This document shows positions 25,628 through 35,898 of a stretch of 64,000 nucleotides of DNA, piece by piece; position 1 is the first letter of the stretch, and every line of letters starts with the position of its first letter. Location: positions 1 through 64,000 of the forward strand of contig NZ_JXQQ01000017.1 of assembly GCF_000834655.1 (NCBI RefSeq), written 5' to 3'. This stretch comes from Variovorax paradoxus (GTDB lineage Bacteria; Pseudomonadota; Gammaproteobacteria; Burkholderiales; Burkholderiaceae_C). Under the pieces are notes generated by a model. That model ran no database searches, was not told the origin of the DNA, and was given only the letters and a program-made list of their open reading frames with translations. Made by a program: the position numbers and the translations under genes.

Positions 25628-25977
25628 TTTTTTCAATCGCGTGACGCCCCGCGATGCCCTGCCTGCCGGCCGCATCGCTTTCGACAATGCGAATGTGAAC
25701 CTTAGCAACCATGCGCCTTGCAGGCTCAAATCGGCTTGCAAGCCACGTCCCATGCGGGTTGCGCGACCATAGGCCAGTATTCACGCGGGATCGCCAGCCA
25801 TGGCCTATGTCTAGAGAGATACCCGCGGTAGGTGAACCACTCACAAAACACTACCTGTAGTGGCTTGTAGACCCCTGGCACCCTAGATATAGTGTCCTCC
25901 GTCCGGTCAACTGCACCGGCGCGGCGCCCAGCCAAGGCGTCGCCACCCAACAAGAATTGCCAACCGAGAGGAAGCGA
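25628..25977 (+). promoter_or_regulatory. nrdA upstream region with paired NrdR boxes
   Basis: This 350-bp gap carries two NrdR-like palindromes, ACACTACCTGTAGTGG at 25848-25863 and ACCCTAGATATAGTGT at 25880-25895. They begin 32 bp apart, three helical turns, which is the spacing NrdR repressor uses at class I reductase promoters. They lie 80-130 bp upstream of the nrdA ATG. I see nothing else gene-like in the stretch. A GAGAGGAAG ribosome-binding site ends just before 25978. Confidence 0.75.
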
Positions 25978-28893
25978 ATGCAAACTGCCCTGAACACCCC
26001 ATCGACCCCGCGTGCCGTTCCCTCCACGCCCCCTCAACAGCAGCGAGACACGGCCGGCTCCCCGACCGGCCAGAACCTTGCGCACTACCAGATCATCCGC
26101 CGCAACGGCGCGGTCGTTCCCTTCGAGCCGAACAAGATCGCCATCGCGATGATGAAGGCCTTCCTGGCCGTGCACGGCACCCAGGGCGCGGCTTCGGCCA
26201 GCGTGCGCGAGACGGTCGACGTGCTCACGCAAGGCGTGATCCGCGCCATGGTGCGTTCGCGTCCGGGCGGCGGCACCTTCCATATCGAAGACGTGCAGGA
26301 CCAGGTCGAACTCGGCCTGATGCGCGGCGGCCACCACGAGATCGCACGCGCCTACGTGCTGTACCGCGAACGCCGCACGCAGGAGCGTTCCAAGCAGGTC
26401 GAGCAGGAAACGCCGGCCACGCCGACGCTGCATGTGCTGGACAACGGCGAACGCGTCGCGCTCGACCTGAACCAGCTCAAGGGCCTGATCGAATCGGCCT
26501 GTGAAAACCTCGGCGACAGCATCACCGCCCAGCCGATCGTCGCCGAGACGATGCGCAACCTGTACGACGGCGTGCCGCTCGACGAGGTCTACAAGGCCTC
26601 GATCCTGGCGGCCCGCACGCTGATCGAGAAAGACCCCGACTACACCTTCGCCACCGCGCGCCTCCTGCTGCACACGATCTTCAAGGAAATCATCGGCCGC
26701 GAAGTGATGCCGGTGGACCGTGCCACCGCCTATGCCGACTACTTCCCGCAGTTCATCAAGAAGGGCGTGGAGAACGACCTGCTCGACGAGAAGCTGCTGC
26801 AGTACGACCTGCCCCGCCTGGGCGCGGCGCTGAAGGCCGAACGCGACAACCAGTTCGACTACCTGGGCCTGCAGACGCTGTACGACCGCTACTTCCTGCA
26901 CGTGCGCAAGACCCGCATCGAACTGCCGCAGGCATTCTTCATGCGCGTGGCCATGGGCCTGTCGCTCGGCGAAATCGACCGCGAAGCGCGCGCCATCGAG
27001 TTCTACGAAGTGCTGTCGTCGTTCGACTTCATGTCGAGCACGCCGACGCTCTTCAACGCCGGCACGCTGCGCTCGCAGCTGTCCAGCTGCTACCTGACCA
27101 CCGTGCCCGACGACCTGGACGGCATCTACGAGTCGATCAAGGAAAACGCGCTGCTCTCGAAGTTCGCGGGCGGCCTGGGCAACGACTGGACCCGCGTGCG
27201 CGCGCTCGGCAGCCACATCAAGGGCACGAACGGCGAATCGCAGGGCGTGGTGCCGTTCCTGAAGGTGGTGAACGACACCGCCGTGGCGGTGAACCAGGGC
27301 GGCAAGCGCAAGGGCGCGGTCTGCACGTACCTCGAATCGTGGCACCTCGATATCGAGGAGTTCCTGGAACTGCGCAAGAACACCGGCGACGACCGCCGCC
27401 GCACGCACGACATGAACACGGCCAACTGGATCCCCGATCTCTTCATGCGCCGCGTGATGGAAAAGGGCACCTGGACGCTGTTCTCGCCCTCCAACGTGCC
27501 TGACCTGCACGACCTGTTCGGCGCCGACTTCGAGCGCGCCTACGTCGCCTACGAAGAGAAGGCCGCGCGGGGCGAGATCAAGCCCAGCCGCACCGTCCAG
27601 GCGTCGGACCTGTGGCGCAAGATGCTCACGATGCTGTTCGAGACCGGCCATCCCTGGATCACGTTCAAGGACGCCTGCAACGTGCGCTCGCCGCAGCAGC
27701 ACGCAGGTGTCGTGCACTCGTCGAACCTCTGCACCGAAATCACGCTGAACACCAGCGACACCGAAACAGCCGTCTGCAACCTGGGTTCGGTGAACCTGCT
27801 GCAGCATCTGAAGGACGGCAAGGTCGACCAGGAAAAGCTCAAGCGGACGATCTCGACCGCGATGCGCATGCTCGACAACGTGATCGACATCAACTACTAC
27901 GCCGTGAAGAAGGCGCGCGACTCTAACCTGCGCCACCGTCCGGTGGGTCTGGGCCTCATGGGCTTCCAGGACGCGCTGTACGAGCTGCGCATTCCCTACG
28001 CCTCGCAGGAAGCCGTGCAATTCGCCGACGAGTCGATGGAAGCCATCTGCTACCACGCCTACTGGGCATCGACCGAGCTGGCCAAGGAACGCGGCAAGTA
28101 CTCGAGCTACAAGGGCTCGCTGTGGGACAAGGGCATCCTTCCGATCGACACGCTCGACCTGCTGGAGCAGGCACGCGGCGGCTACGTCGAAGTGGACCGC
28201 TCGGCCACGCTCGACTGGGACGCGCTGCGCCAGAAGATCAAGGCCGACGGCATGCGCAATTCGAACTGCGTGGCCATCGCACCGACCGCGACCATCTCGA
28301 ACATCATCGGCGTGGACGCATCGATCGAGCCGTGCTTCGGCAACCTCTCGGTCAAGTCGAACCTGTCGGGCGAATTCACCGTGATCAACCACTACCTGGT
28401 GCGCGACCTGAAGCGCCTGGGCCTGTGGGACGACGTGATGGTGATGGACCTGAAGCACTTCGACGGCTCGCTGCGTCCGATCGACCGCGTGCCGCAGGAC
28501 GTGAAGGCGCTCTACGCCACCGCGTTCGAAGTGGAAACCACGTGGCTCGTCGAAGCCGCCTCGCGTCGCCAGAAGTGGATCGACCAGGCGCAATCGCTCA
28601 ACATCTACATGGCCGGCGCATCGGGCAAGAAGCTCGACGACACCTACAAGCTCGCATGGCTGCGCGGCCTGAAGACGACCTACTACCTGCGCACGCAGAG
28701 CGCGACGCACGCAGAAAAATCGACGGTGCAATCGGGTCGTCTCAACGCGGTGTCGTCGGGCAACGAAGCACCCTCGGGCATGAGCGCACTCGAAGCCGCC
28801 GCTGCTGCAGCGAAGGCACAGATGAGCGCGATGCCCGCCACCGACATCGCCTTCTGCGGTGTCGACGATCCGACCTGCGAAGCGTGCCAGTGA
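25978..28893 (+). CDS. nrdA: Class Ia ribonucleoside-diphosphate reductase, alpha subunit
   Basis: NrdA reduces ribonucleoside diphosphates with the NrdB radical. The 971-residue protein has an N-terminal ATP cone (IIRRNGAVVPFEPNKIAIAM onward, about residues 35-120). The active-site pieces are SSCYLTTV, NLCTEI (Asn, Cys, Glu) and AVCNLGS, and the C-terminal redox pair is CEAC. It is longer than the E. coli enzyme (about 760) because of a Ser/Pro-rich N-terminal tail and an Ala-rich linker near the end. The ATG at 25978 has a good ribosome-binding site. The paired NrdR boxes upstream indicate repression by NrdR. Confidence 0.95.
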   Translation: MQTALNTPSTPRAVPSTPPQQQRDTAGSPTGQNLAHYQIIRRNGAVVPFEPNKIAIAMMKAFLAVHGTQGAASASVRETVDVLTQGVIRAMVRSRPGGGTFHIEDVQDQVELGLMRGGHHEIARAYVLYRERRTQERSKQVEQETPATPTLHVLDNGERVALDLNQLKGLIESACENLGDSITAQPIVAETMRNLYDGVPLDEVYKASILAARTLIEKDPDYTFATARLLLHTIFKEIIGREVMPVDRATAYADYFPQFIKKGVENDLLDEKLLQYDLPRLGAALKAERDNQFDYLGLQTLYDRYFLHVRKTRIELPQAFFMRVAMGLSLGEIDREARAIEFYEVLSSFDFMSSTPTLFNAGTLRSQLSSCYLTTVPDDLDGIYESIKENALLSKFAGGLGNDWTRVRALGSHIKGTNGESQGVVPFLKVVNDTAVAVNQGGKRKGAVCTYLESWHLDIEEFLELRKNTGDDRRRTHDMNTANWIPDLFMRRVMEKGTWTLFSPSNVPDLHDLFGADFERAYVAYEEKAARGEIKPSRTVQASDLWRKMLTMLFETGHPWITFKDACNVRSPQQHAGVVHSSNLCTEITLNTSDTETAVCNLGSVNLLQHLKDGKVDQEKLKRTISTAMRMLDNVIDINYYAVKKARDSNLRHRPVGLGLMGFQDALYELRIPYASQEAVQFADESMEAICYHAYWASTELAKERGKYSSYKGSLWDKGILPIDTLDLLEQARGGYVEVDRSATLDWDALRQKIKADGMRNSNCVAIAPTATISNIIGVDASIEPCFGNLSVKSNLSGEFTVINHYLVRDLKRLGLWDDVMVMDLKHFDGSLRPIDRVPQDVKALYATAFEVETTWLVEAASRRQKWIDQAQSLNIYMAGASGKKLDDTYKLAWLRGLKTTYYLRTQSATHAEKSTVQSGRLNAVSSGNEAPSGMSALEAAAAAAKAQMSAMPATDIAFCGVDDPTCEACQ

Positions 28894-28918
28894 CGCGCCG
28901 ATGCTCGCGACGACGGTA

Positions 28919-28945
28919 AGTCAGTTGAGTCAGTTGAGTCAGTGA
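28919..28945 (+). repeat. Three tandem copies of a 9-bp unit
   Basis: AGTCAGTTG occurs twice and then AGTCAGTGA, 26 bp after the nrdA stop. An inverted repeat CGATGTGA/TCACATCG at 29042-29073 lies further on, before nrdB. No terminator T-run is seen, so nrdA and nrdB may be joined by this 212-bp spacer. Confidence 0.6.
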
Positions 28946-29105
28946 GGTGCATGCGAAAGTCGCGCGACGTTCAAGCAATGAAGGCATTGACTGACATCGC
29001 GCGATGCATGCGAGCAACATAACAACCACATAAATGGAGCGCGATGTGAACGAGCACTTTGCAACTCACATCGTTACTCCGATAATTTGAGCATTGGATT
29101 TTTCT

Positions 29106-30344
29106 ATGTTGACCTGGGACGAAGAAGTCAAGCCCTCCTTACCAAAGGATATGCAACAAGGATTGCAGCACCACAACGCATCGACCAGCGGCTTGCCCGC
29201 AGGCCGTTCGGTGGACGCTCCGACTTCGTCGATTGCACAACCCGCATCGTCTGCCTCGCGCACGCTCGATGACGGCGCCGCCGCACCGCTGCGTCAGGTT
29301 GCTCCCGCTTCGGTTCCCGTCGTGGCGCAACGCGTCAAGGCTTCCGACAAGCGAATCATCAACGGCCAGACCGACGTCAATCAGCTGGTGCCGTTCAAGT
29401 ACAAGTGGGCGTGGGAAAAATACCTCGCCACCTGCGCCAACCACTGGATGCCGCAGGAAGTGAACATGACGCGCGACATCGCGTTGTGGAAAGACCCGAA
29501 CGGCCTGACCGAGGACGAACGCCGCATCGTCAAGCGCAACCTCGGCTTCTTCGTGACCGCCGACTCGCTGGCCGCCAACAACATCGTGCTGGGCACTTAC
29601 CGCCACATCACGGCCCCCGAATGCCGCCAGTTTCTGCTGCGTCAGGCCTTCGAGGAAGCGATCCACACGCACGCGTACCAGTACATCGTCGAGTCGCTCG
29701 GCCTGGACGAGAGCGAGATCTTCAACGCTTACAACGAAGTGCAGTCGATCCGCGAGAAGGACCAGTTCCTGCTCCCGTTCATCGAGGCCATCAGCGATCC
29801 GCACTTCAAGACCGGCACGCACGAGACCGACCAGACGCTGCTCAAGTCGCTCATCGTGTTCGCCTGCCTGATGGAAGGCCTCTTCTTCTACGTCGGCTTC
29901 ACGCAGATCCTTGCGCTCGGCCGCCAGAACAAGATGACCGGCGCTGCCGAGCAGTACCAGTACATCCTGCGCGACGAGTCGATGCACTGCAATTTCGGCA
30001 TCGACCTGATCAACCAGCTCAAGCTCGAGAATCCCGGCCTCTGGACCCCCGAGTTCAAGGCCGAGATCAAGGACCTCTTCATGAAGGCCGTCGAGCTCGA
30101 ATACAAATACGCCGAAGACACCATGCCGCGTGGCGTGCTCGGCATGAACGCCTCCATGTTCAAGGGCTACCTGCGGTACATCGCCAACCGGCGCGCACAG
30201 CAGATCGGCCTCGAAACGCTCTTCCCGAACGAAGAAAACCCGTTCCCCTGGATGAGCGAAATGATTGACCTGAAGAAAGAGCGCAACTTTTTCGAAACCC
30301 GCGTGATCGAGTACCAGTCGGGTGGTGCGCTCTCCTGGGATTGA
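29106..30344 (+). CDS. nrdB: Class Ia ribonucleoside-diphosphate reductase, beta subunit
   Basis: NrdB carries the diiron-tyrosyl radical. The 412-residue protein has the EEAIHTHAY segment containing the Glu, His and radical Tyr in the class Ia arrangement. It also has further carboxylate and His ligands in [27 protein letters not shown] and [14 protein letters not shown]. The ATG at 29106 gives [11 protein letters not shown], the usual start in the genus; a TTG four codons upstream is less likely. An insertion of about 60 Ala/Pro/Ser-rich residues follows the first 20 residues, ahead of the conserved core. Confidence 0.95.
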   Translation: MLTWDEEVKPSLPKDMQQGLQHHNASTSGLPAGRSVDAPTSSIAQPASSASRTLDDGAAAPLRQVAPASVPVVAQRVKASDKRIINGQTDVNQLVPFKYKWAWEKYLATCANHWMPQEVNMTRDIALWKDPNGLTEDERRIVKRNLGFFVTADSLAANNIVLGTYRHITAPECRQFLLRQAFEEAIHTHAYQYIVESLGLDESEIFNAYNEVQSIREKDQFLLPFIEAISDPHFKTGTHETDQTLLKSLIVFACLMEGLFFYVGFTQILALGRQNKMTGAAEQYQYILRDESMHCNFGIDLINQLKLENPGLWTPEFKAEIKDLFMKAVELEYKYAEDTMPRGVLGMNASMFKGYLRYIANRRAQQIGLETLFPNEENPFPWMSEMIDLKKERNFFETRVIEYQSGGALSWD

Positions 30345-30540
30345 ATCTTTCCGATAAGAATTAATGAATTCAAGAATTGCCCTTGCCACCGATCGCGCCG
30401 AAGAGCGCGGCATGGACGAGGGCTCAGGTGTTCATGGTGCTGGGGCTCAGATTCCAACGCCATGAATCGCTTCACGCTCCCAACGTGCGTGGAGTGCTTC
30501 AATAGGTTGATTTTTTCAACTTGATCAAGGAGAAATAGAA

Positions 30541-31071
30541 ATGGCAACTGCAAAGAAAGCGCCGGCTAAGAAAGCCGCTGCAAAGAAGGCTCCGGCAAAG
30601 AAGGTCGCGGCCAAGAAGGCTCCGGCAAAGAAGGTAGCAGCGAAGAAGGCACCGGCCAAGAAGGTTGCTGCCAAGAAGGTCGCCGCCAAGAAGGCTCCTG
30701 CCAAGAAGGTAGCAGCGAAGAAGGCAGCACCGGCCAAGAAGGCTGCTGCGAAGAAGGCTCCGGCGAAGAAGGCCGCTGCCAAGAAGGCGCCGGCGAAGAA
30801 GGCCGCGGCGAAGAAGGCTCCTGCCAAGAAGGCAGCTGCCAAGAAGGCCCCTGCAAAGAAGGCCGCCGCCAAGAAGGCTCCTGCGAAAAAGGCTGCGGCC
30901 AAGAAAGCCGCGAAAAAGCCCGCTGCCAAGCCTGCCGCTGCTGCCAAGAAGCCTGCTGCGAAGAAGGCTGCCAAGGCACCCGCCAAGGCCGCTGTAGCGC
31001 CTGCCCCTGCCGCGCAAACGACGCTGAATCCCCAGGCAGCCTGGCCGTTTCCTACGGCCAGCAAGCCCTGA
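30541..31071 (+). CDS. Histone H1-like lysine/alanine-rich DNA-binding protein
   Basis: The 176-residue protein is almost wholly made of [13 protein letters not shown]-type repeats, extremely basic, with a short neutral tail ending PFPTASKP. This is the bacterial histone H1-like type (HctB/BpH-like), disordered and expected to bind and compact DNA without sequence specificity. A good ribosome-binding site (AAGGAGAAA) precedes the ATG. The gene has its own terminator. The 196-bp gap after nrdB probably contains its promoter; the T-rich TTGATTTTTTCAACTTGATC lies about 30 bp upstream of the ATG. Confidence 0.88.
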   Translation: MATAKKAPAKKAAAKKAPAKKVAAKKAPAKKVAAKKAPAKKVAAKKVAAKKAPAKKVAAKKAAPAKKAAAKKAPAKKAAAKKAPAKKAAAKKAPAKKAAAKKAPAKKAAAKKAPAKKAAAKKAAKKPAAKPAAAAKKPAAKKAAKAPAKAAVAPAPAAQTTLNPQAAWPFPTASKP

Positions 31072-31093
31072 GTAATCTCAGCGCCTTGACGGC

Positions 31094-31128
31094 AAAAAAC
31101 CCGGCACCTCACGGTGTCGGGTTTTTTT
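31094..31128. terminator. Strong bidirectional rho-independent terminator
   Basis: AAAAAACCCGGCACC, a four-base loop and GGTGTCGGGTTTTTTT form a long stem with an A-run on one side and a T-run on the other. It can serve both the histone-like gene and the convergent PfkB-family gene that ends at 31153. Confidence 0.92.
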
Positions 31129-31152
31129 ATGGGCGCTCGGAAAAGCGGCTTC

Positions 31153-32055
31153 CTACAAGCCCAGTGCCTTGCGGTCGACCTGGTAGTTCTGCGGTCCGCG
31201 CTGCGCGATCTTGAGCGCGCCGACGCGGTTGCCCAACGCCGCGCATTTCGCGAGCGGCCATTCCTTTTCCAGACCGAACAACAGCGCGCCGCGCCATGCA
31301 TCGCCACACCCCGTGGGCTCGACCACGGCAGTGGGCGTCACGCCCGGCACGTGTTCGCGCTCGCCGTCGATCCAGACTTCGCAGCCCTCAGCCGCCAGCG
31401 TGACCACCAGGCCGCGAACGCGTGTGGAGATCTCGGCAAGGCTCCAGCCGGTGCGCTGCGACAGCATCTTTCCTTCGTAGTCGTTGACCACGACCCAGCT
31501 TGCGAGATCGACGAAGTGCTTGAGTGCGTCGCCGTCGAACATCGGCAGGCCCTGGCCCGGATCGAACACGAACGGAATGCCGGCGGCCGCGAATTGCTCC
31601 GCGTGCTGCAGCATCGCCTCGCGACCATCGGGCGCGATGATGCCGACCTTGAAGTCGTCACGCGCGGCCACCGTGGTGATGTGCGCCTGCTGCATCGCAC
31701 CGGGGTGGAACGCGGTGATCTGGTTGTTGTCGACGTCGTTCATGATCATCGCCTGCGCGGTGAAGGTGTCGTCGAGCTGGCGCACGAATTCGGTGTCGAT
31801 GCCCAGCGAGCGCATGCGCTCCAGGTAGTCGGCGCCGTCGCTGCCGAGCGTGGCCATCGGGAGTGCCGTGCCACCGAGCGCGTTGAGGCTGTAGGCGATG
31901 TTGCCGGCGCAGCCGCCGAAGTCACGGCGAAGGCCCGGCACCAGGAACGACACGTTCAGGATGTGCAGCTGGTCCGGAAGGATCTGATCGGCGAACCGTC
32001 CCTCGAAAGTCATGATGGTGTCGAACGCGAGGGAACCGCAAATCACTGCTGCCAT
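31153..32055 (-). CDS. PfkB/ribokinase-family carbohydrate or nucleoside kinase
   Basis: The 300-residue protein has the PfkB N-terminal motif [16 protein letters not shown] and the C-terminal signature [15 protein letters not shown], with the catalytic Asp in GCGD. The opening [20 protein letters not shown] resembles adenosine kinase-like members. The true substrate (adenosine, ribose or another sugar) cannot be fixed from sequence. I chose the ATG at 32055; upstream the frame runs inside the DUF3426 gene. It is the last gene of a minus-strand series that starts near 37612. Confidence 0.82.
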   Translation of the reverse strand: MAAVICGSLAFDTIMTFEGRFADQILPDQLHILNVSFLVPGLRRDFGGCAGNIAYSLNALGGTALPMATLGSDGADYLERMRSLGIDTEFVRQLDDTFTAQAMIMNDVDNNQITAFHPGAMQQAHITTVAARDDFKVGIIAPDGREAMLQHAEQFAAAGIPFVFDPGQGLPMFDGDALKHFVDLASWVVVNDYEGKMLSQRTGWSLAEISTRVRGLVVTLAAEGCEVWIDGEREHVPGVTPTAVVEPTGCGDAWRGALLFGLEKEWPLAKCAALGNRVGALKIAQRGPQNYQVDRKALGL

Positions 32056-32117
32056 GGGTGGGCCGTTTCGTTGAATGAAGATGAATGGAAGAAGGACGCT
32101 TGCGCACAGGCGTCCCG

Positions 32118-33557
32118 CTAGGGATAGAAGGCTTCCACGCGGTAGCCCGCGATGGGCGGCAGCGCAGCGGCTTCGTTCGGCGACAGCGTCAGCGGCAACG
32201 AAGCCGCTCGATCGGCGCGCGGCGCGAGCACCGACGGCGCGCCGTAGTCCGCGGGCGTCAGCACGCGCCGCACCACCGCGCGCTCCTGCGTGTCGAGCAG
32301 CGACAGCTCCACAGCCGGCATCGCGAGCGGCACGGTGGCGCCGTTGCGCAAGGTGAAGCTGAGGCGGTAGTCGTTGCCGCCGCTCTTCTCGCGCGCGAAG
32401 GCGGCGCCCTCGATCATGATGTCGCCGATCTGGCGCAGCGCCGAGAGTTCGCAACCGGTGTGCTGGCACAGCGCAGCCAGCGCAGGCCGCAGGCCCGGCT
32501 GGCGCGCGACGATGCCGTCGCGCTCGTGGCGAACGATCTGCACGATGAGCAGAAGAACAGCCAGCACCGCCAGCAGCACCAGCAAGCGCCGAACGCCCTT
32601 GCGCTGCCAGAAGCCGGGAGCGTGGGCATCGTGTTCCTCGTCGTCGGAGAAAGCGTGCTCTTCCTCGCGCTCGGCGAACATCGGCGGCAGCGATGCGGCG
32701 CTCTCCGGCTCGCTCGCCTCCCGGACCATCGAGGACGACGCGGCCTTGGCGGCGGCCCTGGCCTCGCGCGACTTGTTGGCGCTCGCGATCTTGGCCGACT
32801 TGATGCGCGCCCGGCGCAGCGCCTTCTGCATCTGCACCTGGTCGTGGTTCTTCTCGCTGTCTTGCTTGTCCTCGTTCTCCTCGGCGTCGTCATCGAGGGT
32901 CGGCTCGACCAGCCCATGCCCCTTGGCACGCGGCACCGGCAACGGGGGTGCTGGCGGAGGCGGCGATGGAGGCGGCGCCGCGAGATTCAGATCGATGTTC
33001 GGGAACGGCGGCAGGGAGCTCGCGGGCGGCCGCCACGCAGGCTCGCTGACATCCAGGTCGGACCACGGCTCGTCCGCGATGATGCCGTGCGCGGGCAACT
33101 CGAGCGCCGGGGCCGGCGGAGATGGCGCGGGTGGCGGCGGTGGGGATTGCGGTGGCGTCGGCTCAGGCGGCGGCGCTGCTGCGATGTCCACAGCCCCGGG
33201 CTCTTCCGATGCTGGCGGCGGATGCGCTGCCTCGGGCTGGTCGCGCTCTTCAGGCTCGTCATCGAAGAAGTCCGCATCTTCGGAGGACTGGGACGGCTTC
33301 GACGCCGCGGGCGGCGCAGACGGCGCGTCAACCCGGCTCTCGGAGGACGGTTCGACCAGCGCGGGTGAATACGCCGCCGTTGGCGACGGTGCGGGCGTCC
33401 CGGCGGGCGCCCCATCGGACGATTCGTGCAGATCGAGCGTCGCGTCGAACACGTTGCTGCAGCGACCGCAACGCACCCAACCGTCGGAGATGCGAAGCTG
33501 ATCGCGCACCACCTTGAAGGTGGTGGTGCAGGCGGGGCAACGCGTGACAAGGCTCAT
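32118..33557 (-). CDS. Membrane protein with MJ0042-type zinc ribbon and DUF3426
   Basis: The 479-residue protein begins with a zinc ribbon (CPACTTTFKV ... VRCGRCSNVFD). A long acidic, Pro-rich disordered part (about residues 45-300) follows, then one transmembrane helix (GVRRLLVLLAVLAVLLLIVQIV, about 325-345). It ends in a DUF3426 domain on the periplasmic side, with C-terminal beta strands. The function is unknown. In betaproteobacteria this gene commonly follows prmA, as here (82-bp gap). It may couple a cytosolic metal-binding head to an external domain. Confidence 0.82.
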   Translation of the reverse strand: MSLVTRCPACTTTFKVVRDQLRISDGWVRCGRCSNVFDATLDLHESSDGAPAGTPAPSPTAAYSPALVEPSSESRVDAPSAPPAASKPSQSSEDADFFDDEPEERDQPEAAHPPPASEEPGAVDIAAAPPPEPTPPQSPPPPPAPSPPAPALELPAHGIIADEPWSDLDVSEPAWRPPASSLPPFPNIDLNLAAPPPSPPPPAPPLPVPRAKGHGLVEPTLDDDAEENEDKQDSEKNHDQVQMQKALRRARIKSAKIASANKSREARAAAKAASSSMVREASEPESAASLPPMFAEREEEHAFSDDEEHDAHAPGFWQRKGVRRLLVLLAVLAVLLLIVQIVRHERDGIVARQPGLRPALAALCQHTGCELSALRQIGDIMIEGAAFAREKSGGNDYRLSFTLRNGATVPLAMPAVELSLLDTQERAVVRRVLTPADYGAPSVLAPRADRAASLPLTLSPNEAAALPPIAGYRVEAFYP

Positions 33558-33639
33558 GACCGGGCGATTGTAGGGTTGGGCCCCCGCCGTACGAATGGCG
33601 CGAACGGTGCGCGGCAGCGCGAAAACAAGGCCGCGCTGC

Positions 33640-34530
33640 TCAGCAGCGTGCCGTCATGAGGATCCAGCCGTCCTCGCTGTCGCTGACCTCGAGGGCTGCA
33701 TATGGCGCGTAGGCCTCTTTCAGCTCGTCGGCCTGGCGCTCGAGGATGCCGGCCATCACCAGTGATCCGCCCGGCGCCACGTGGCTGCGCAGCAGCGGTG
33801 CGAGCAACTTGAGCGGCGTGGCCAGGATGTTGGCGAGCACGGTGTCGTAGGCGCCCTTGGCCACATCCGGCAGGCCCGCGTTGAGGCGGACGCCGTTGGC
33901 TTCGGCATTGAGACGGGTCGAAGAGACAGCGGCCTCGTCGATATCGACGGCATCGATGTCGAGTGCGCCGAACTTCGCCGCGCCGATCGCCAGGATGCCG
34001 GAGCCGCAGCCGTAGTCGAGCACGCGCTGCTTGCCGAAAGCGCCCTCGCCCTGCCTTGCGATCCAGCGCAGGCACATGCGCGTGGTCGGATGCGTGCCGG
34101 TGCCGAAGGCCAGGCCCGGGTCGAGCCGGATCACTTGCCTGGCCTCGGCGGGCGGCTCGTGCCAGGTCGGCACGATCCAGAACTCCGGCGTGATCTCCAC
34201 CGGCGCGAACTGCGATTGCGTAAGGCGCACCCAGTCCTGCTCGGGCACCGGCGCGACGCCGAGCACCGCGCAGCCGTCGAAGAAGTCCTGCAGCGCGAGC
34301 AGCGATGCGGCTTCGTTCGCGAGCGCCTCGTCGGAAAACAGCGCGATCACGCGCGAGCGCTGCCAGCCCTCCTTGGGAGGCGGCATGCCAGGCTCGCCGA
34401 ACAGCGCCTGCTCGGCATCGGTCTGCGCGTCGGCATCCTCGACCGAGACGCTCAGCGCATCGAGTGCGTCGAGCGCGTCGCTGAGCATTTCGACCCGGTC
34501 TTCCGGGGCCATCAGGCGAAGTTCGAACAT
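33640..34530 (-). CDS. prmA: Ribosomal protein L11 methyltransferase
   Basis: PrmA trimethylates several amino groups of ribosomal protein L11. The 296-residue protein has a small N-terminal substrate-recognition domain and a class I methyltransferase domain with motif I VLDYGCGSGILAIGAAKFGA. The LDPGLAFGTGTHPTTRMCL segment is a signature of the family. It starts 16 bp after accC on the same strand, an arrangement (accB-accC-prmA) widely conserved in proteobacteria. Confidence 0.95.
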   Translation of the reverse strand: MFELRLMAPEDRVEMLSDALDALDALSVSVEDADAQTDAEQALFGEPGMPPPKEGWQRSRVIALFSDEALANEAASLLALQDFFDGCAVLGVAPVPEQDWVRLTQSQFAPVEITPEFWIVPTWHEPPAEARQVIRLDPGLAFGTGTHPTTRMCLRWIARQGEGAFGKQRVLDYGCGSGILAIGAAKFGALDIDAVDIDEAAVSSTRLNAEANGVRLNAGLPDVAKGAYDTVLANILATPLKLLAPLLRSHVAPGGSLVMAGILERQADELKEAYAPYAALEVSDSEDGWILMTARC

Positions 34531-34546
34531 GGCGTCGTCCCGTGGA

Positions 34547-35896
34547 TCAGCGCTTGTGCGCTGCCAGCCACTCTTCGAGGTAGTGGATGTTCGTGCCGCC
34601 GCTCATGAACTTGGCGTCGACCATCAGCTCGCGGTGCAGCGGGATGTTGGTCTGGATGCCTTCGATCACGGTCTCGTTCAGCGCCGTGCGCATGCGCGCC
34701 ATGGCCTGTTCGCGCGTGTCGCCGTACACGATGATCTTGCCGATCATCGAGTCGTAGTTCGGGGGCACGAAGTAGTTGGTGTAGGCATGCGAATCGACGC
34801 GCACACCGGGGCCGCCCGGCGGGTGCCACATCGTGATCCGACCCGGCGACGGCGTGAACTTCCAGGCGTCTTCGGCGTTGATGCGCACCTCGATGGCGTG
34901 GCCGCGCATCTCGATCTGGCGCTGGGTGAACGGCAGCTTCTCGCCGGCGGCCACCATGATCTGCGTCTTCACGATGTCGATGCCGGTCGTGAACTCGGTC
35001 ACCGGATGCTCCACCTGCACGCGCGTGTTCATCTCGATGAAGTAGAACTCGCCGTTCTCATAGAGGAACTCGAAGGTGCCGGCGCCGCGGTAGCCGATCT
35101 TCTTGCAGGCGGCAGCGCAGCGCTCGCCGATCTTCTCGATCAGCTTGCGCGGAATGCCGGGGGCCGGCGATTCCTCGATCACTTTCTGGTGGCGCCGCTG
35201 CATGGAGCAGTCGCGCTCGCCCAGGTAGACCGCGTTCTTGTGCTTGTCGGCGAGGATCTGGATCTCGATGTGGCGCGGGTTCTGGAGAAACTTCTCCATG
35301 TACACGGCCGGATTGCTGAAGGCCGCACCGGCCTCCGCCTTGGTCATCTGGATCGCGTTGACCAGCGCCGCCTCGGTGTGCACCACGCGCATGCCGCGGC
35401 CACCGCCACCGCCTGCCGCCTTGATGATGACCGGGTAGCCGATCGCACGGGCGATGCGCTTGTTGGTGGCGGCGTCGTCCGAGAGCTCGCCCTCGGAGCC
35501 GGGCACGCAAGGCACGCCGGCCTTGATCATGGCCTGCTTGGCCGAGACCTTGTCGCCCATCGTGCGGATGTTCTCGGGCGTCGGGCCGATGAACTGGAAA
35601 CCGCTCTGCTCCACGCGCTCGGCGAAGTTGGCGTTTTCGCTCAGGAATCCGTAGCCGGGGTGGATGGCTTCGGCGTCCGTCACTTCGGCCGCCGAAATGA
35701 TCGCCGGCATGTTGAGATAGCTCAGCGCCGACGGGGCGGGCCCGATGCACACGGCTTCCTGCGCCAGCTTGACGTACTTGGCGTCGCGATCGGCTTCGGA
35801 ATAGACCATGACGGCCTTGATGCCCATCTCGCTGCAGGCGCGCTGAATCCGGAGGGCAATCTCCCCCCGGTTTGCAACCAGGATCTTCTTGAACAT
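34547..35896 (-). CDS. accC: Acetyl-CoA carboxylase, biotin carboxylase subunit
   Basis: AccC carboxylates biotin on AccB using ATP and bicarbonate, the first step of fatty acid synthesis. The 449-residue length is that of E. coli AccC. Motifs are [16 protein letters not shown] at the start, the ATP-grasp glycine loop [11 protein letters not shown], and [14 protein letters not shown] in the active site. The ATG at 35896 lies two bases after the accB stop. A GTG two codons earlier is possible. Confidence 0.97.
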   Translation of the reverse strand: MFKKILVANRGEIALRIQRACSEMGIKAVMVYSEADRDAKYVKLAQEAVCIGPAPSALSYLNMPAIISAAEVTDAEAIHPGYGFLSENANFAERVEQSGFQFIGPTPENIRTMGDKVSAKQAMIKAGVPCVPGSEGELSDDAATNKRIARAIGYPVIIKAAGGGGGRGMRVVHTEAALVNAIQMTKAEAGAAFSNPAVYMEKFLQNPRHIEIQILADKHKNAVYLGERDCSMQRRHQKVIEESPAPGIPRKLIEKIGERCAAACKKIGYRGAGTFEFLYENGEFYFIEMNTRVQVEHPVTEFTTGIDIVKTQIMVAAGEKLPFTQRQIEMRGHAIEVRINAEDAWKFTPSPGRITMWHPPGGPGVRVDSHAYTNYFVPPNYDSMIGKIIVYGDTREQAMARMRTALNETVIEGIQTNIPLHRELMVDAKFMSGGTNIHYLEEWLAAHKR

Positions 35897-35898
35897 GG

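Noticed and set aside
25726-28731. 1001-codon minus-strand ORF
   Set aside because: It is antisense to nrdA and has no recognisable domain; the nrdA reading is certain.
30541-30960. Repeated units resembling a repeat array or CRISPR
   Set aside because: The periodicity comes from AKKAP codons in one open frame, without fixed repeat and spacer lengths.
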